The notes: generated by a model not told the origin, from the letters alone. A stretch of DNA of 64,000 nt from Aestuariivivens sediminicola (GCF_022662015.1 NZ_JAKMCM010000001.1:558001-622000); one strand, 5' to 3'. Counted from the first letter of the stretch, positions 52,218-61,383 are shown. Translations and numbers: made by a program.

Positions 52218-53228
52218 TTAGAATACTTGATATATATCTCCTGAAAAGAATAAATCGTCGGTCTTTACAAATCGAGAATCCTCCTTCACTTGCTTCGTGA
52301 CATCCATTTCTCTTTCTTCGAAGGTCTGGTCTTCAAAACTTCTGATAATTCCCGTTACCAATGGGTATTTTAACCTGACCAACATTTGATGCAAAGTAGG
52401 ATCTTCTGTCTTCGCATCATGAACCAATATATCGTCCTCTGATATACCATGTTCGCCAATAGTTACAACTTCAAGTTTAAGTCCGTTTAGAACTAACCCT
52501 TTATCCTTCTCCTTTCCAAAAATCATAGGTTTACCGTGCTCAACAAATAATTGCCTATCCTCTCTCACAGCCCGATTTGTGAATTGATCGTAAGCCCCAT
52601 CATTAAAAATAGGGCAGTTTTGAAGCACCTCGATTAAGGAAGTCCCCTTAAATTTTTCTGCCTCAATGAATAGTTCCGACATATCTTTTGGTACATTCCC
52701 TCCTATTCGCGCAAAGAAACGGGCATTAGCACCCAAGGCCAGCTCCCCTGCAGAGAAGGGTGGCTGGGTATTGCCATAAGGCGACGATTTTGTTTTTTGA
52801 CCTACTAATGAAGTAGGTGAAAACTGTCCCTTGGTAAGACCGTAAATCTCATTATTGAACAAGATCACATTTAAATTCACGTTTCTTCTCAATACATGAA
52901 TAAAATGATTACCCCCAATTGCCATGGAATCGCCATCACCTGTAATAACCCAAACACTTAAATCCGGATTAGCCATTTTAACCCCGGTTGCTATAGCCGG
53001 AGCACGTCCATGAATACCATGCATACCGTATGTATTCATATAATATGGAAATCGTGATGAACAGCCTATTCCAGATATGAACACGACGTTTTCTCTTTTC
53101 ACCCCGATTTCAGGCAATGCCTTTTGAACGGCCCTTAAAATAACATAGTCATCACAACCTGGGCACCATCTTACCTCCTGATCGCTTTCAAAGTCCTTAT
53201 ACGTATATTTTTCTAATGTCGTTTCCAT
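52218..53228 (-). CDS. korB: 2-oxoacid:ferredoxin oxidoreductase beta subunit (2-oxoglutarate type)
   Basis: A 336-residue protein. The ThDP-binding motif GDGDSMAIGGNHFIHVLRRN with NNEIYGLTKGQ, the cluster cysteines in WCPGCDDY and GIGCSSRFPYY, and HGIHGRAPAIATG are those of KorB/OforB. Known: with KorA it converts 2-oxoglutarate and CoA to succinyl-CoA, CO2 and reduced ferredoxin. It lies between korA (1 base) and nuoA (10 bases), so reduced ferredoxin is made by the same transcript as complex I. Substrate choice between 2-oxoglutarate and other 2-oxoacids is inferred. Confidence 0.9.
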   Translation of the reverse strand: METTLEKYTYKDFESDQEVRWCPGCDDYVILRAVQKALPEIGVKRENVVFISGIGCSSRFPYYMNTYGMHGIHGRAPAIATGVKMANPDLSVWVITGDGDSMAIGGNHFIHVLRRNVNLNVILFNNEIYGLTKGQFSPTSLVGQKTKSSPYGNTQPPFSAGELALGANARFFARIGGNVPKDMSELFIEAEKFKGTSLIEVLQNCPIFNDGAYDQFTNRAVREDRQLFVEHGKPMIFGKEKDKGLVLNGLKLEVVTIGEHGISEDDILVHDAKTEDPTLHQMLVRLKYPLVTGIIRSFEDQTFEEREMDVTKQVKEDSRFVKTDDLFFSGDIYQVF

Positions 53229-53229
53229 A

Positions 53230-55086
53230 TTATTTTAATAACTGTTTGAACTTTTCAACCAACTCCCCATTACTGAATGGAAGCCCTTGAATTTTATTAT
53301 ACTTTAAAATATCCAATCCAATAAATTTGGACTTCAGTACGGAAGCAAACTGACCCGTATTTAATTCACATACAACTACTTTTTTAAATTGCTTTAAAAT
53401 CTTTTCGGTATTCTTCGGAAGTGGATTTATATAGTTAAAATGAGCATAACCTATAGTTTTAATACCTTGCTCATTGAGTTGTTTCACCGCAGTATGTAAT
53501 GACCCATAAGTACCTCCCCATCCCACTACTAATAAATCACCTTTATCGGCGAACTCTGTAGAAAGTTCAGGTATGTAATTTTCAACCCGTTGCACTTTTT
53601 CTGCTCTGATTCTGGTCATGTACTCATGATTTTCAGGCACATAGGATACATTCCCGCTCACTCTGTCTTTTTCCAATCCTCCCACCCTATGTTCAAATGT
53701 AGGCGTTCCAGGAATCGCCCAATTTCGGGCCAAAGACTGTTTATCCCTATCGTAGGGATGCCAATTTTCCTTTGGTTTTGACAGCACCTTATTCTTTATA
53801 TCCGGCATATCATTTACTGACTTAATCTTCCAGGGGGCCGATCCATTAGCGATATAGCCATCCGTTAAAAGAATAACTGGTGTCATATGCTCTAAACTCA
53901 GCTTAGCCGCCTCATAGGCAAAATCAAAGCAATTGGCCGGTGTACTCGCTGCTAAAATTATTAAAGGACTTTCACCATTTCGTCCATACAAGGCTTGAAG
54001 TAAATCGGATTGTTCCGTCTTGGTGGGCAGACCGGTAGACGGTCCACCACGTTGGACATTGACAACCACTAACGGCAATTCCAACATCATAGCCAACCCT
54101 ACAGCTTCACCTTTAAGCGCTAATCCAGGCCCAGAAGTGGTGGTAATGGCCAAATCCCCTGCAAAGGAGGCCCCGATTGCCGAGCTTATACCAGCTATTT
54201 CATCTTCAGCCTGTAAGGCTTTAACACCAAAGTGTCGATGCTTCACCAATTCATGCAAAATATCTGACGCGGGGGTAATGGGGTAAGACCCCAAAAATAA
54301 TTCCATACCCGCTTTTTCTGCTGCAGCCAAAAATCCCCAGGCGGTTGCCGTGTTACCCATAATTATTCTATACGTCCCTGCATCCATTTTAGCAGGAGAG
54401 ATAGTGTAGGCATTAGGAATAAGTTCTAAGGTTTCAGCGAAGTAATACCCCGTATTCAGGACTTTTGTATTCGCTTCAATAATTGCAGGTTTGGATTTAA
54501 ACTTTTTATTGAAAAATTCAATAGTATGGTCCAGCGAACGATCGTACATCCAATAGACCATACCAAGGGCAAACATGTTCTTGGTCCTGGTTATACTCTT
54601 ATTATCCAATCCCTCAATATCTTTTAAGGCTTCTTTGGTCAGTGAAGTCATGGCAACTTCAATAACTCTGTAATTGTCTAAGCTCCCGTCTTCTAAAGGA
54701 TTGGCTTCATATTGGGCTTTTTCCAGATTCTTTTTTGTGAACGCATCCGTATCCACGATAATAGTATGCCCTGGTTTTACAGCGTGTAAATTAGTTTTAA
54801 GGCCAGCAGGGTTCATGGCTACCAATAAATCAACCTCATCGCCTGGCGTGCTAATCTCTACACTACCAATATGCACTTGAAATCCAGAAACCCCATATAA
54901 ACTTCCCTGTGGAGCTCTAATTTCTGCTGGATAATTTGGAAACGTTGCAATATCATTTCCAAACATTGCGGAAGTATCTGAAAACTGAGTTCCTGTTAAT
55001 TGCATGCCATCACCGGAGTCTCCAACGAATCTTATAATTACGGCTTCCAGAACTTCAGGCCCTGGTTTAATACTTGGTGTCATCAT
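53230..55086 (-). CDS. korA: 2-oxoacid:ferredoxin oxidoreductase, fused gamma-alpha subunit
   Basis: A 618-residue protein. Residues 1-200 are the gamma domain (RFVGDSGDGMQLTGTQFSD, FPNYPAEIRAPQGS); residues 225-618 are the alpha domain (GSYPITPASDILHEL with the conserved Y-P-I-T-P, GLPTKTEQSDLLQALYGRNG). Known: this gamma-alpha fusion is usual for aerobic and facultative bacteria. It is the first gene of the operon; its promoter has a perfect -7 element and a palindrome shared with the ferredoxin gene. Initiation at the second codon (MT) is equally possible. Confidence 0.9.
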   Translation of the reverse strand: MMTPSIKPGPEVLEAVIIRFVGDSGDGMQLTGTQFSDTSAMFGNDIATFPNYPAEIRAPQGSLYGVSGFQVHIGSVEISTPGDEVDLLVAMNPAGLKTNLHAVKPGHTIIVDTDAFTKKNLEKAQYEANPLEDGSLDNYRVIEVAMTSLTKEALKDIEGLDNKSITRTKNMFALGMVYWMYDRSLDHTIEFFNKKFKSKPAIIEANTKVLNTGYYFAETLELIPNAYTISPAKMDAGTYRIIMGNTATAWGFLAAAEKAGMELFLGSYPITPASDILHELVKHRHFGVKALQAEDEIAGISSAIGASFAGDLAITTTSGPGLALKGEAVGLAMMLELPLVVVNVQRGGPSTGLPTKTEQSDLLQALYGRNGESPLIILAASTPANCFDFAYEAAKLSLEHMTPVILLTDGYIANGSAPWKIKSVNDMPDIKNKVLSKPKENWHPYDRDKQSLARNWAIPGTPTFEHRVGGLEKDRVSGNVSYVPENHEYMTRIRAEKVQRVENYIPELSTEFADKGDLLVVGWGGTYGSLHTAVKQLNEQGIKTIGYAHFNYINPLPKNTEKILKQFKKVVVCELNTGQFASVLKSKFIGLDILKYNKIQGLPFSNGELVEKFKQLLK

Positions 55087-55149
55087 ACCGCAGAAAGAAT
55101 TAAAATTTATAAAAACGTACTAAATCCTAGTCAACTTAAAATGGAGTTT

Positions 55150-55192
55150 CAAAAATAAATTCACTTTTTAACAATATTTATGACATTTATCA
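55150..55192 (-). promoter_or_regulatory. Promoter of the kor-nuo operon with Crp/Fnr-type site
   Basis: On the minus strand TATTTTTG (55157 to 55150) matches TAnnTTTG exactly. The centre of TGACATTTATCA (55181-55192) is 29.5 bp upstream of it. The same palindrome serves the divergent ferredoxin promoter at equal distance. Confidence 0.6.
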
Positions 55193-55223
55193 CCTAAAAG
55201 TTACAAATGAAATTTTATTTTTA
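55181..55223 (+). promoter_or_regulatory. Promoter of the ferredoxin gene with Crp/Fnr-type site
   Basis: TGACATTTATCA (TGA-N6-TCA) has its centre 29.5 bp before TATTTTTA, one difference from TAnnTTTG. The predicted leader is about 27 bases to the ATG at 55,255. An upstream in-frame ATG at 55,207 would lie before the transcript start, which supports the later start. Confidence 0.55.
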
Positions 55224-55254
55224 CATCAACTTATTTTTCAAAAATAAAGATATT

Positions 55255-55605
55255 ATGGCGATTATTATAACAGACGAATGCATTAATTGCGACGCATGTA
55301 TTTCAGAATGCCCAAATAATGCAATTTATGAACCGGATCAAGAATGGTCTTACTCTGATGAAACTGCACTATCGGGTACGATAACATTACCTAATGGTGA
55401 AGAAGCCGATGCCGATGCTGAGAATGATCCGATCTCGGACGAATTTTATTTCATTGTTCCAGATAAATGTACCGAATGTAAGGGATTCCATGACGAACCC
55501 CAATGTGCTTCAGTATGTCCGGTAGATTGTTGTGTTCCTGACGACGACCATGTGGAAACTGAAGAGGAACTTCTGTCTAAAAAGGCATGGCTTCATGCTG
55601 AATAG
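55255..55605 (+). CDS. Alvin-type 2[4Fe-4S] ferredoxin
   Basis: The start at [20 protein letters not shown] gives 116 residues. Cluster 1: [12 protein letters not shown]. Cluster 2: C-x2-C-x8-C-x3-C ([18 protein letters not shown]), the longer spacing typical of low-potential Alvin-type ferredoxins, followed by VDCC. An acidic insertion (about 40-65) lies between. Known: such ferredoxins are redox partners of 2-oxoacid:ferredoxin oxidoreductases. It is the probable carrier from KorAB and NifJ to the N-module-less complex I. Confidence 0.9.
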   Translation: MAIIITDECINCDACISECPNNAIYEPDQEWSYSDETALSGTITLPNGEEADADAENDPISDEFYFIVPDKCTECKGFHDEPQCASVCPVDCCVPDDDHVETEEELLSKKAWLHAE

Positions 55606-55650
55606 ATTAAATTCAATGATGTAATCATTTCTATTCGTTTTTAAACTCGA

Positions 55651-55690
55651 AAAAGCACATCCAATAATTATATTTTGGATGTGCTTTTTT
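55651..55690 (+). terminator. Rho-independent terminator of the ferredoxin gene
   Basis: A 14-bp stem AAAAGCACATCCAA with a 10-base loop and a T-rich tail. The remaining gap to nifJ holds only the nifJ promoter. Confidence 0.88.
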
Positions 55691-55918
55691 AATCTCTTTA
55701 TACCCTCCCTTAGCATATCTAATTGTGCTCCAGGCAGAATTTATTTTTCGTTTCAATTTATAATTGAACGCATTTCCTTTAAGGGACATTCCTAAATTCT
55801 ATTTTTGGTTTTTAAAAAAGCAGGTTTCCCAATGTATTTATGGTATTCTAATTTCCAGAGTCTAACGACCTCCTGCACCATCTTCATCATTCTATATAAA
55901 GTACTGAATTAGCAGACC

Positions 55919-55961
55919 TGACATATGTCATAGAATATATACACCATTATATTTACTTTTC
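55919..55961 (+). promoter_or_regulatory. Promoter of nifJ with the best Crp/Fnr-type palindrome
   Basis: TGACATATGTCA (55919-55930) is a perfect palindrome; its centre is 29.5 bp before TACTTTTC, one difference from TAnnTTTG. The leader would be about 22 bases. Confidence 0.65.
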
Positions 55962-55987
55962 AACACAATTTTATAAAGTGTAATATC

Positions 55988-58900
55988 ATGGAAGAAAAAA
56001 CAAAAAAGCTTATATGTGACGCCAACGAGGCGGTGGCACGAATAGCGCATAAAACGAATGAAGTCTGCGCCATTTATCCCATAACACCTGCTTCTCCAAT
56101 GGGAGAGCACGTGGATGTTTTTAGTACGAATGGCAAAAAAAATATCTGGGGTAATATTCCGAGAATTGTGGAAATGCAAAGTGAAGGTGGCGCCTCTGGT
56201 GCTGTTCACGGGTCCTTACAAGGAGGGGCCTTAACGACCACTTTTACAGCGTCACAGGGTCTTCTATTAATGATTCCCAACATGTACAAAATCGCAGGGG
56301 AGTTACTGCCAACCGTCATTCACGTTGCAGCACGAACCGTAGCCACCCACGCACTATCCATATTTGGGGATCACTCCGATGTTATGGCTACCCGTCAAAC
56401 CGGATTTTCAATGCTTTTTGGTGGTTCAGTGCAAGAGGCTCAGGATTTTGCTTTGATTTCTCAAGTTGCAACTTTAAAAAGCAGGGTTCCGTTCTTAAAT
56501 ATATTTGATGGCTTTAGAACATCACATGAGATTTCAAAAATCGATGCCATTTCGGATGACATTATTAGCTCCATGATGCCTGAAGAAGATATTCTGAAAC
56601 ATAAAAAAAGATCCTTAGATCCTGACAACCCGGTAATTCGAGGTACGTCACAAAATCCAGATGTTTTTTTCCAAGCCAGGGAGGCCGCAAATAGACATTA
56701 CGAAAAGGTACCCAACATAGTAGAAGATACTATGAATGAATTTTACAAACATACTGGAAGACGTTATAGCCTATTCTATTACATTGGTCATCCCGAAGCA
56801 GAAAAAGTGATTGTCATCATGGGTTCAGGTCAAGGTCCAGTTATTGAGACCGTTGATGCTTTGGTCAAGAATGGTGAAAAAGTTGGAGCAATCATTGTAC
56901 GTTTATTTAGACCATTTTCAATGCGTCATTTTATAAACGCCCTACCAGAGACCGTAAAGAAAGTTGCTGTATTGGACAGAACTAAAGAACCTGGAAGTAT
57001 GGGAGAGCCCCTGTACCAGGAGATTATTACAGCTTTTACAGAAAGCGATCGCAGTATGCCGATGATTGTCGGAGGGCGATACGGTTTATCCTCTAAAGAA
57101 TTTGACCCGGCTATGGTCAAAGCTGTCTATGAAAATTTGGATTTGGAGCAACCTAAAAACCATTTCACCGTCGGTATTAATGATGATGTATCATATACAA
57201 GTTTAGACATTGGTGAACGATTTAAAACAGCAAAAAACACCTTTAACTGTATGTTCTTCGGATTAGGATCTGACGGTACCGTTGGAGCAAACAAAAACTC
57301 CATTAAAATTATTGGTGAAACAACCGACAATTATGTTCAAGGCTATTTTGTGTATGACTCGAAAAAAGCAGGTGCTCAGACGGTGTCGCACCTTCGCTTC
57401 GGTCCGGATCCTATTTATTCGACTTACCTCATCCACAAAGCAAATTTTGTTGCTTGTCATCAATATAATTTTATTCATAAATATGATCTATTAAACCATG
57501 TGAAAAAGGGTGGAACATTTTTGTTGAACTCCCCTTATGACAAGCATACAATTTGGGATGAACTTCCCAAGTTAATGCAGGAGGAGATTATAAAAAACAA
57601 CCTTGAATTCTACGTGATAGATGCTTCTAAAGTGGCCCAGGATGCCAATCTTGGAAAACGAACCAACACCGTTTTACAGACCTGCTTCTTTGCGATATCA
57701 GGAATATTGCCAAAAGATGAAGCGATACAAAAAATCAAGGATGCTATCGTAAAATCCTATTCTAAAAAAGGGGAAAGGGTAGTACAAATGAACTTTAATG
57801 CTGTAGATAAAGCTCTGGAAAACCTCCAAAAAGTAGACTATCCAAAAGAGATCACCAGCAACGAAGCATTGAAACCTATGATGACTGGTACAGACGATCC
57901 ATTTGTACAAGAGGTATTGGGTAAAATTTTAGCCGGTAAAGGTGATGAATTACCCGTTAGTGCCTTCTCTGTTGACGGTACATTCCCAACAGGCACAACA
58001 CAATTTGAAAAGCGTGGAATAGCAGATTTTATACCGGTATGGGATGATGAAACATTGTGTACCCAATGTAATAAATGTGTGGTTATTTGTCCCCATGCTG
58101 CAATAAGGGCAAAAGTTGTTTCTAATGAAGAATTAACTGAAATGCCATCTGGTTTAAAAGCTGTACCCGCTAAAGGTAGACCATTTGATTCCAATAAAGA
58201 ATCTTACATACTTCAGGTTTCACCTCAAGATTGCACAGGCTGTGATCTTTGTGTAGCTGTATGTCCCGCAGTAAGTAAGGAGAACCCCGATTTTAAATCC
58301 ATTAACATGCATAGGAAATTGGAAGTAGAAACGACTGAAAATGTGAATTGGGACTTCTTTGTCGACCTTCCTGACTACAATAGATCCGAGTTACAGATTT
58401 CAAACATCAAGGGCTCACAGTTTCTTGAACCGCTATTTGAATTCTCCGGTGCTTGTTCAGGCTGTGGTGAAACACCCTATATTAAATTATTGACGCAACT
58501 GTATGGTGATAGTATTCTAATCGCAAATGCCACTGGTTGCTCATCCATTTATGGCGGTAATTTACCAACTACTCCTTACAAAAAGAATGCCTTTGGCAGA
58601 GGTCCGGCATGGGCAAATTCATTGTTTGAAGATAATGCTGAATTTGGTCTTGGCATGAAATTGGCCCTGTCTAAGAAGCAGGAAATTGCCATTAAGCTTT
58701 TAAAGGAACTTGAAGGTGAAATTGGCAGTGAATTGATTGATGCCATTTTAAATAATCCTGAAAAAACCGAAGCCGAAAAAGCAGAAAATTTTGAGAATCT
58801 AAGTAAGCTTAAAGCTAAGTTGGCAACGATGGATAGTGAAAATGCTAAAAAATTAGCTCAATTTACAGATTACTTGCGCAAAAAATCGGTCTGGATACTC

Positions 58901-59518
58901 GGTGGTGATGGTTGGGCCTATGATATTGGTTATGGTGGTGTAGATCACGTTTTAGCCTCTGGCGAAAACATAAATATCATGGTTCTCGACACCGAAATAT
59001 ATTCGAATACCGGAGGTCAAACATCTAAAGCAACACCATTAGGAGCAAGTGCTAAATTCTCTGTTTCGGGTAAACGTACCGGAAAGAAAAATTTAGCTTT
59101 ACAGGCTGTTTCCTATGAAAACGTTTATGTGGCGCAAGTTGCTATTGGAGCAAAGGACCTGCAAACTTTAAAAGCTATTGAAGAGGCCGAGGCCTACGAT
59201 GGTCCCTCATTAATTATTGCATACTCCCACTGTGGAGATCATGGTTATAACTTAAGAGATGCAGCAGACCATCAGGATAAAGCGGTGAAAACAGGCTATT
59301 GGCCGTTGTTCAGATTCGATCCTTCCAAACCTAAAGGCAAGAAGTTTAAGTTAGACTCCAAAGCTCCTGCAGCACCTCTAGAAGAGTTTATGTATACAGA
59401 AACACGTTTTTCAAGAGTGGCCAAGGACTATCCTGAATTGGGAGCCGAACTTCTTAAAAAAGCCCAGGAAGAGGTCGACTCTAAATGGGAACGATTAGAG
59501 CTCTTCAGAGATCTATAA
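55988..59518 (+). CDS. nifJ: Pyruvate:ferredoxin (flavodoxin) oxidoreductase
   Basis: A 1176-residue single-chain PFOR. Domain I has YPITPASPMGEHVD; two ferredoxin-type motifs are CTQCNKCVVICP and CTGCDLCVAVCP (about 685-760); the ThDP domain has CSGCGETPY, ATGCSSIYGG and GDGWAYDIGYGGVDH with DTEIYSNTGGQTSKAT. All cluster and cofactor motifs are present, so the enzyme should be active. Known: pyruvate + CoA gives acetyl-CoA, CO2 and reduced ferredoxin or flavodoxin. Its presence in a probable aerobe suggests low-oxygen metabolism. It stands alone beside the ferredoxin gene and shares its regulatory motif. Confidence 0.95.
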   Translation: MEEKTKKLICDANEAVARIAHKTNEVCAIYPITPASPMGEHVDVFSTNGKKNIWGNIPRIVEMQSEGGASGAVHGSLQGGALTTTFTASQGLLLMIPNMYKIAGELLPTVIHVAARTVATHALSIFGDHSDVMATRQTGFSMLFGGSVQEAQDFALISQVATLKSRVPFLNIFDGFRTSHEISKIDAISDDIISSMMPEEDILKHKKRSLDPDNPVIRGTSQNPDVFFQAREAANRHYEKVPNIVEDTMNEFYKHTGRRYSLFYYIGHPEAEKVIVIMGSGQGPVIETVDALVKNGEKVGAIIVRLFRPFSMRHFINALPETVKKVAVLDRTKEPGSMGEPLYQEIITAFTESDRSMPMIVGGRYGLSSKEFDPAMVKAVYENLDLEQPKNHFTVGINDDVSYTSLDIGERFKTAKNTFNCMFFGLGSDGTVGANKNSIKIIGETTDNYVQGYFVYDSKKAGAQTVSHLRFGPDPIYSTYLIHKANFVACHQYNFIHKYDLLNHVKKGGTFLLNSPYDKHTIWDELPKLMQEEIIKNNLEFYVIDASKVAQDANLGKRTNTVLQTCFFAISGILPKDEAIQKIKDAIVKSYSKKGERVVQMNFNAVDKALENLQKVDYPKEITSNEALKPMMTGTDDPFVQEVLGKILAGKGDELPVSAFSVDGTFPTGTTQFEKRGIADFIPVWDDETLCTQCNKCVVICPHAAIRAKVVSNEELTEMPSGLKAVPAKGRPFDSNKESYILQVSPQDCTGCDLCVAVCPAVSKENPDFKSINMHRKLEVETTENVNWDFFVDLPDYNRSELQISNIKGSQFLEPLFEFSGACSGCGETPYIKLLTQLYGDSILIANATGCSSIYGGNLPTTPYKKNAFGRGPAWANSLFEDNAEFGLGMKLALSKKQEIAIKLLKELEGEIGSELIDAILNNPEKTEAEKAENFENLSKLKAKLATMDSENAKKLAQFTDYLRKKSVWILGGDGWAYDIGYGGVDHVLASGENINIMVLDTEIYSNTGGQTSKATPLGASAKFSVSGKRTGKKNLALQAVSYENVYVAQVAIGAKDLQTLKAIEEAEAYDGPSLIIAYSHCGDHGYNLRDAADHQDKAVKTGYWPLFRFDPSKPKGKKFKLDSKAPAAPLEEFMYTETRFSRVAKDYPELGAELLKKAQEEVDSKWERLELFRDL

Positions 59519-59565
59519 CATATCGAAGTTAATTATTTCTGCTTGAAATAAGTGTGTTAAACTAT

Positions 59566-59596
59566 ATCCAGAGTACTTGATTGCAGTACTCTGGAT
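59566..59596 (+). other. Perfect 12-bp hairpin after nifJ
   Basis: ATCCAGAGTACT pairs with its exact complement around loop TGATTGC. Few T follow (TAGTTCCT), so it is at best an incomplete terminator or a 3'-end stabiliser of the nifJ mRNA. Confidence 0.6.
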
Positions 59597-59623
59597 TAGT
59601 TCCTAACTTAATTTTAATTTATC

Positions 59624-60004
59624 ATGAAAGATACAGCTGCTCATTTATTCAATAGGGCTTCTGAAAACCTTAATGAAGCAAATAAAGAATTATACAGACC
59701 CGAAGAAGATATTATTTCTTTCTCCGTTTGCAAAAATTCACAGATGGCAATTATGAATTTTTTAAGAGGTTATTTATCCAGCAAAGGTATAAACCCGTAT
59801 ACTTTTGTAACTATTAACCAACTGTTCGAGGAATGCAAGAAACTAAATAAACGATTCGAAAAGATCGATTTATCCGATTTCAACTGTACCAACCATGAAA
59901 TTGATTCACGGTATTGTAACGAAGTTTCAAAAGTTAATACCTGTTTTGCAACAGCACACAACCTGTATGCATTTTTAAAGGAAGAAAAAGAAATTAAGGC
60001 TTAA
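59624..60004 (+). CDS. HEPN-domain-like protein
   Basis: A 126-residue all-helical protein. The start AAHLFNRASENLNEANKELY and the later SVCKNSQMAIMNFLRGYL fit the HEPN fold, in which two helices follow such a pattern. The R-x4-6-H RNase motif of toxin-type HEPN proteins is not evident, so a nuclease role is unlikely. It lies 105 bases after nifJ and converges with nfu by a 4-base overlap. A partner nucleotidyltransferase is absent. Confidence 0.55.
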   Translation: MKDTAAHLFNRASENLNEANKELYRPEEDIISFSVCKNSQMAIMNFLRGYLSSKGINPYTFVTINQLFEECKKLNKRFEKIDLSDFNCTNHEIDSRYCNEVSKVNTCFATAHNLYAFLKEEKEIKA

Positions 60005-60243
60005 ATCCCAATATTAACAACCTTCTCAATTTGAGGTGCATATTTTTTTATGGTCATCTCCACACCGGACTTTAGTGTCATTTGATTGACACTACAGCCC
60101 ACACATGCCCCTTTCAGCTGGACTTTAACCAACTTATCATCTTCAATCGATAACAAGGATATGTCGCCTCCATCACTCTGTAAGAATGGGCGTATCTCGT
60201 CAAGTGCCTTCTCAATATTTACTCTAAGTTCCTCAGTTGTCAT
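60001..60243 (-). CDS. NifU-like C-terminal (Nfu) iron-sulfur carrier
   Basis: An 80-residue protein that consists only of the Nfu domain. CVGC (Cys47, Cys50) is the cluster-binding motif; FLQSDGGDISL is the family start. Known: it dimerises around a [4Fe-4S] cluster and passes it to target proteins. It is 3 bases downstream of the Mrp gene, so the two carriers are co-expressed. The many Fe-S proteins of this window are plausible clients. Confidence 0.93.
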   Translation of the reverse strand: MTTEELRVNIEKALDEIRPFLQSDGGDISLLSIEDDKLVKVQLKGACVGCSVNQMTLKSGVEMTIKKYAPQIEKVVNIGI

Positions 60244-60246
60244 GAC

Positions 60247-61383
60247 TTATTTTTTTACTGCCGAACATCCAGCCATGGTCGTAATTTTTATCGCTTCCGT
60301 AGGGGGAAGGTTGTCATTGCGCCGCACCACTTCACTCACCACATTTTTTGTCAATTTTTCAAATGCCTGTTCCGAAATTGTCGCAGTTTGCAAGGCTGCA
60401 GGACGACCAACATCTCCGGCTTCCCGAATACTCTGCACAAGAGGAATTTCTCCTAAAAACGGGATCTTCAAATCATTCGAAAGGTTTTTGGCTCCTTCTT
60501 TTCCAAAGATATAATATTTATTATCTGGTAATTCTTCCGGTGTAAAATAGGCCATATTTTCTATCAGGCCTAAAACGGGGACGCTTATGCTTTCTTGTTG
60601 AAACATAGCCACACCCTTTCTCGCGTCTGCCAAAGCCACATTTTGAGGCGTACTTACCACAACAGCTCCCGTAATTGGAAGCGCCTGCATTATACTTAAA
60701 TGAATGTCTCCGGTACCGGGAGGTAAATCAATTAATAAAAAATCCAATTCGCCCCAATGTGCGTCAAAAATCATTTGATTCAAGGCTTTAGCTGCCATAG
60801 GACCACGCCATACCACCGCCTGATTGGCTTCTGTAAAGAAGCCTATGGATAACATTTTAACGCCATAGTTCTCTATGGGTCTCATTTTTGATTTGCCGTC
60901 AATATTCACAGCTAAAGGTCTTTCGGCCTCCACATCAAACATAATGGGCATTGACGGACCGTAAACGTCGGCATCCAAAACACCAACTCTAAATCCCATT
61001 TTAGAGAGCGTCACAGCTAAGTTCGCTGTAATAGTAGATTTACCAACACCTCCTTTACCCGAAGCAACGGCAATTATGTTTTGAATTCCTGGAATAGGAT
61101 TACCCTTTATTACATTTACTTTCGGTTGCGCTGGTGCTTCAACTTTTACATTTACCGTTATTTTTGCTTTTTCATAAACCCTATCATGTATGGTCTTTAA
61201 AATGTCGACTTCAGTACGTTTTTTAGCCTGCAAACTTGGGTTTTTAATCGTAATATCTACGATAACTTCATCTCCAAAGACAATGACGTTCTTAACCGCT
61301 CCGCTGTCTACCATATTCTGCCCTTCTCCCGGCACTGTAATGGTCTCTAATGCCTTTAAAATATCTTTTTTATTGAGTTTCAT
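60247..61383 (-). CDS. Mrp/NBP35-type iron-sulfur carrier P-loop ATPase
   Basis: A 378-residue protein with an N-terminal DUF59/MIP18 domain (about 1-95) and a P-loop ATPase domain with GKGGVGKSTITANLA (deviant Walker A) and LLIDLPPGTGDIHLS. It lacks the C-terminal CxxC pair of classic ApbC/NBP35 (the end is AGCSAVKK), as many Bacteroidota members do. Known: assembly and transfer of Fe-S clusters. It precedes nfu in one operon. Confidence 0.93.
   Translation of the reverse strand: MKLNKKDILKALETITVPGEGQNMVDSGAVKNVIVFGDEVIVDITIKNPSLQAKKRTEVDILKTIHDRVYEKAKITVNVKVEAPAQPKVNVIKGNPIPGIQNIIAVASGKGGVGKSTITANLAVTLSKMGFRVGVLDADVYGPSMPIMFDVEAERPLAVNIDGKSKMRPIENYGVKMLSIGFFTEANQAVVWRGPMAAKALNQMIFDAHWGELDFLLIDLPPGTGDIHLSIMQALPITGAVVVSTPQNVALADARKGVAMFQQESISVPVLGLIENMAYFTPEELPDNKYYIFGKEGAKNLSNDLKIPFLGEIPLVQSIREAGDVGRPAALQTATISEQAFEKLTKNVVSEVVRRNDNLPPTEAIKITTMAGCSAVKK

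Noticed and set aside
59624-60004. HEPN protein as half of a toxin-antitoxin pair
   Set aside because: No nucleotidyltransferase (MNT) partner is present and the R-x4-6-H RNase motif is not seen.
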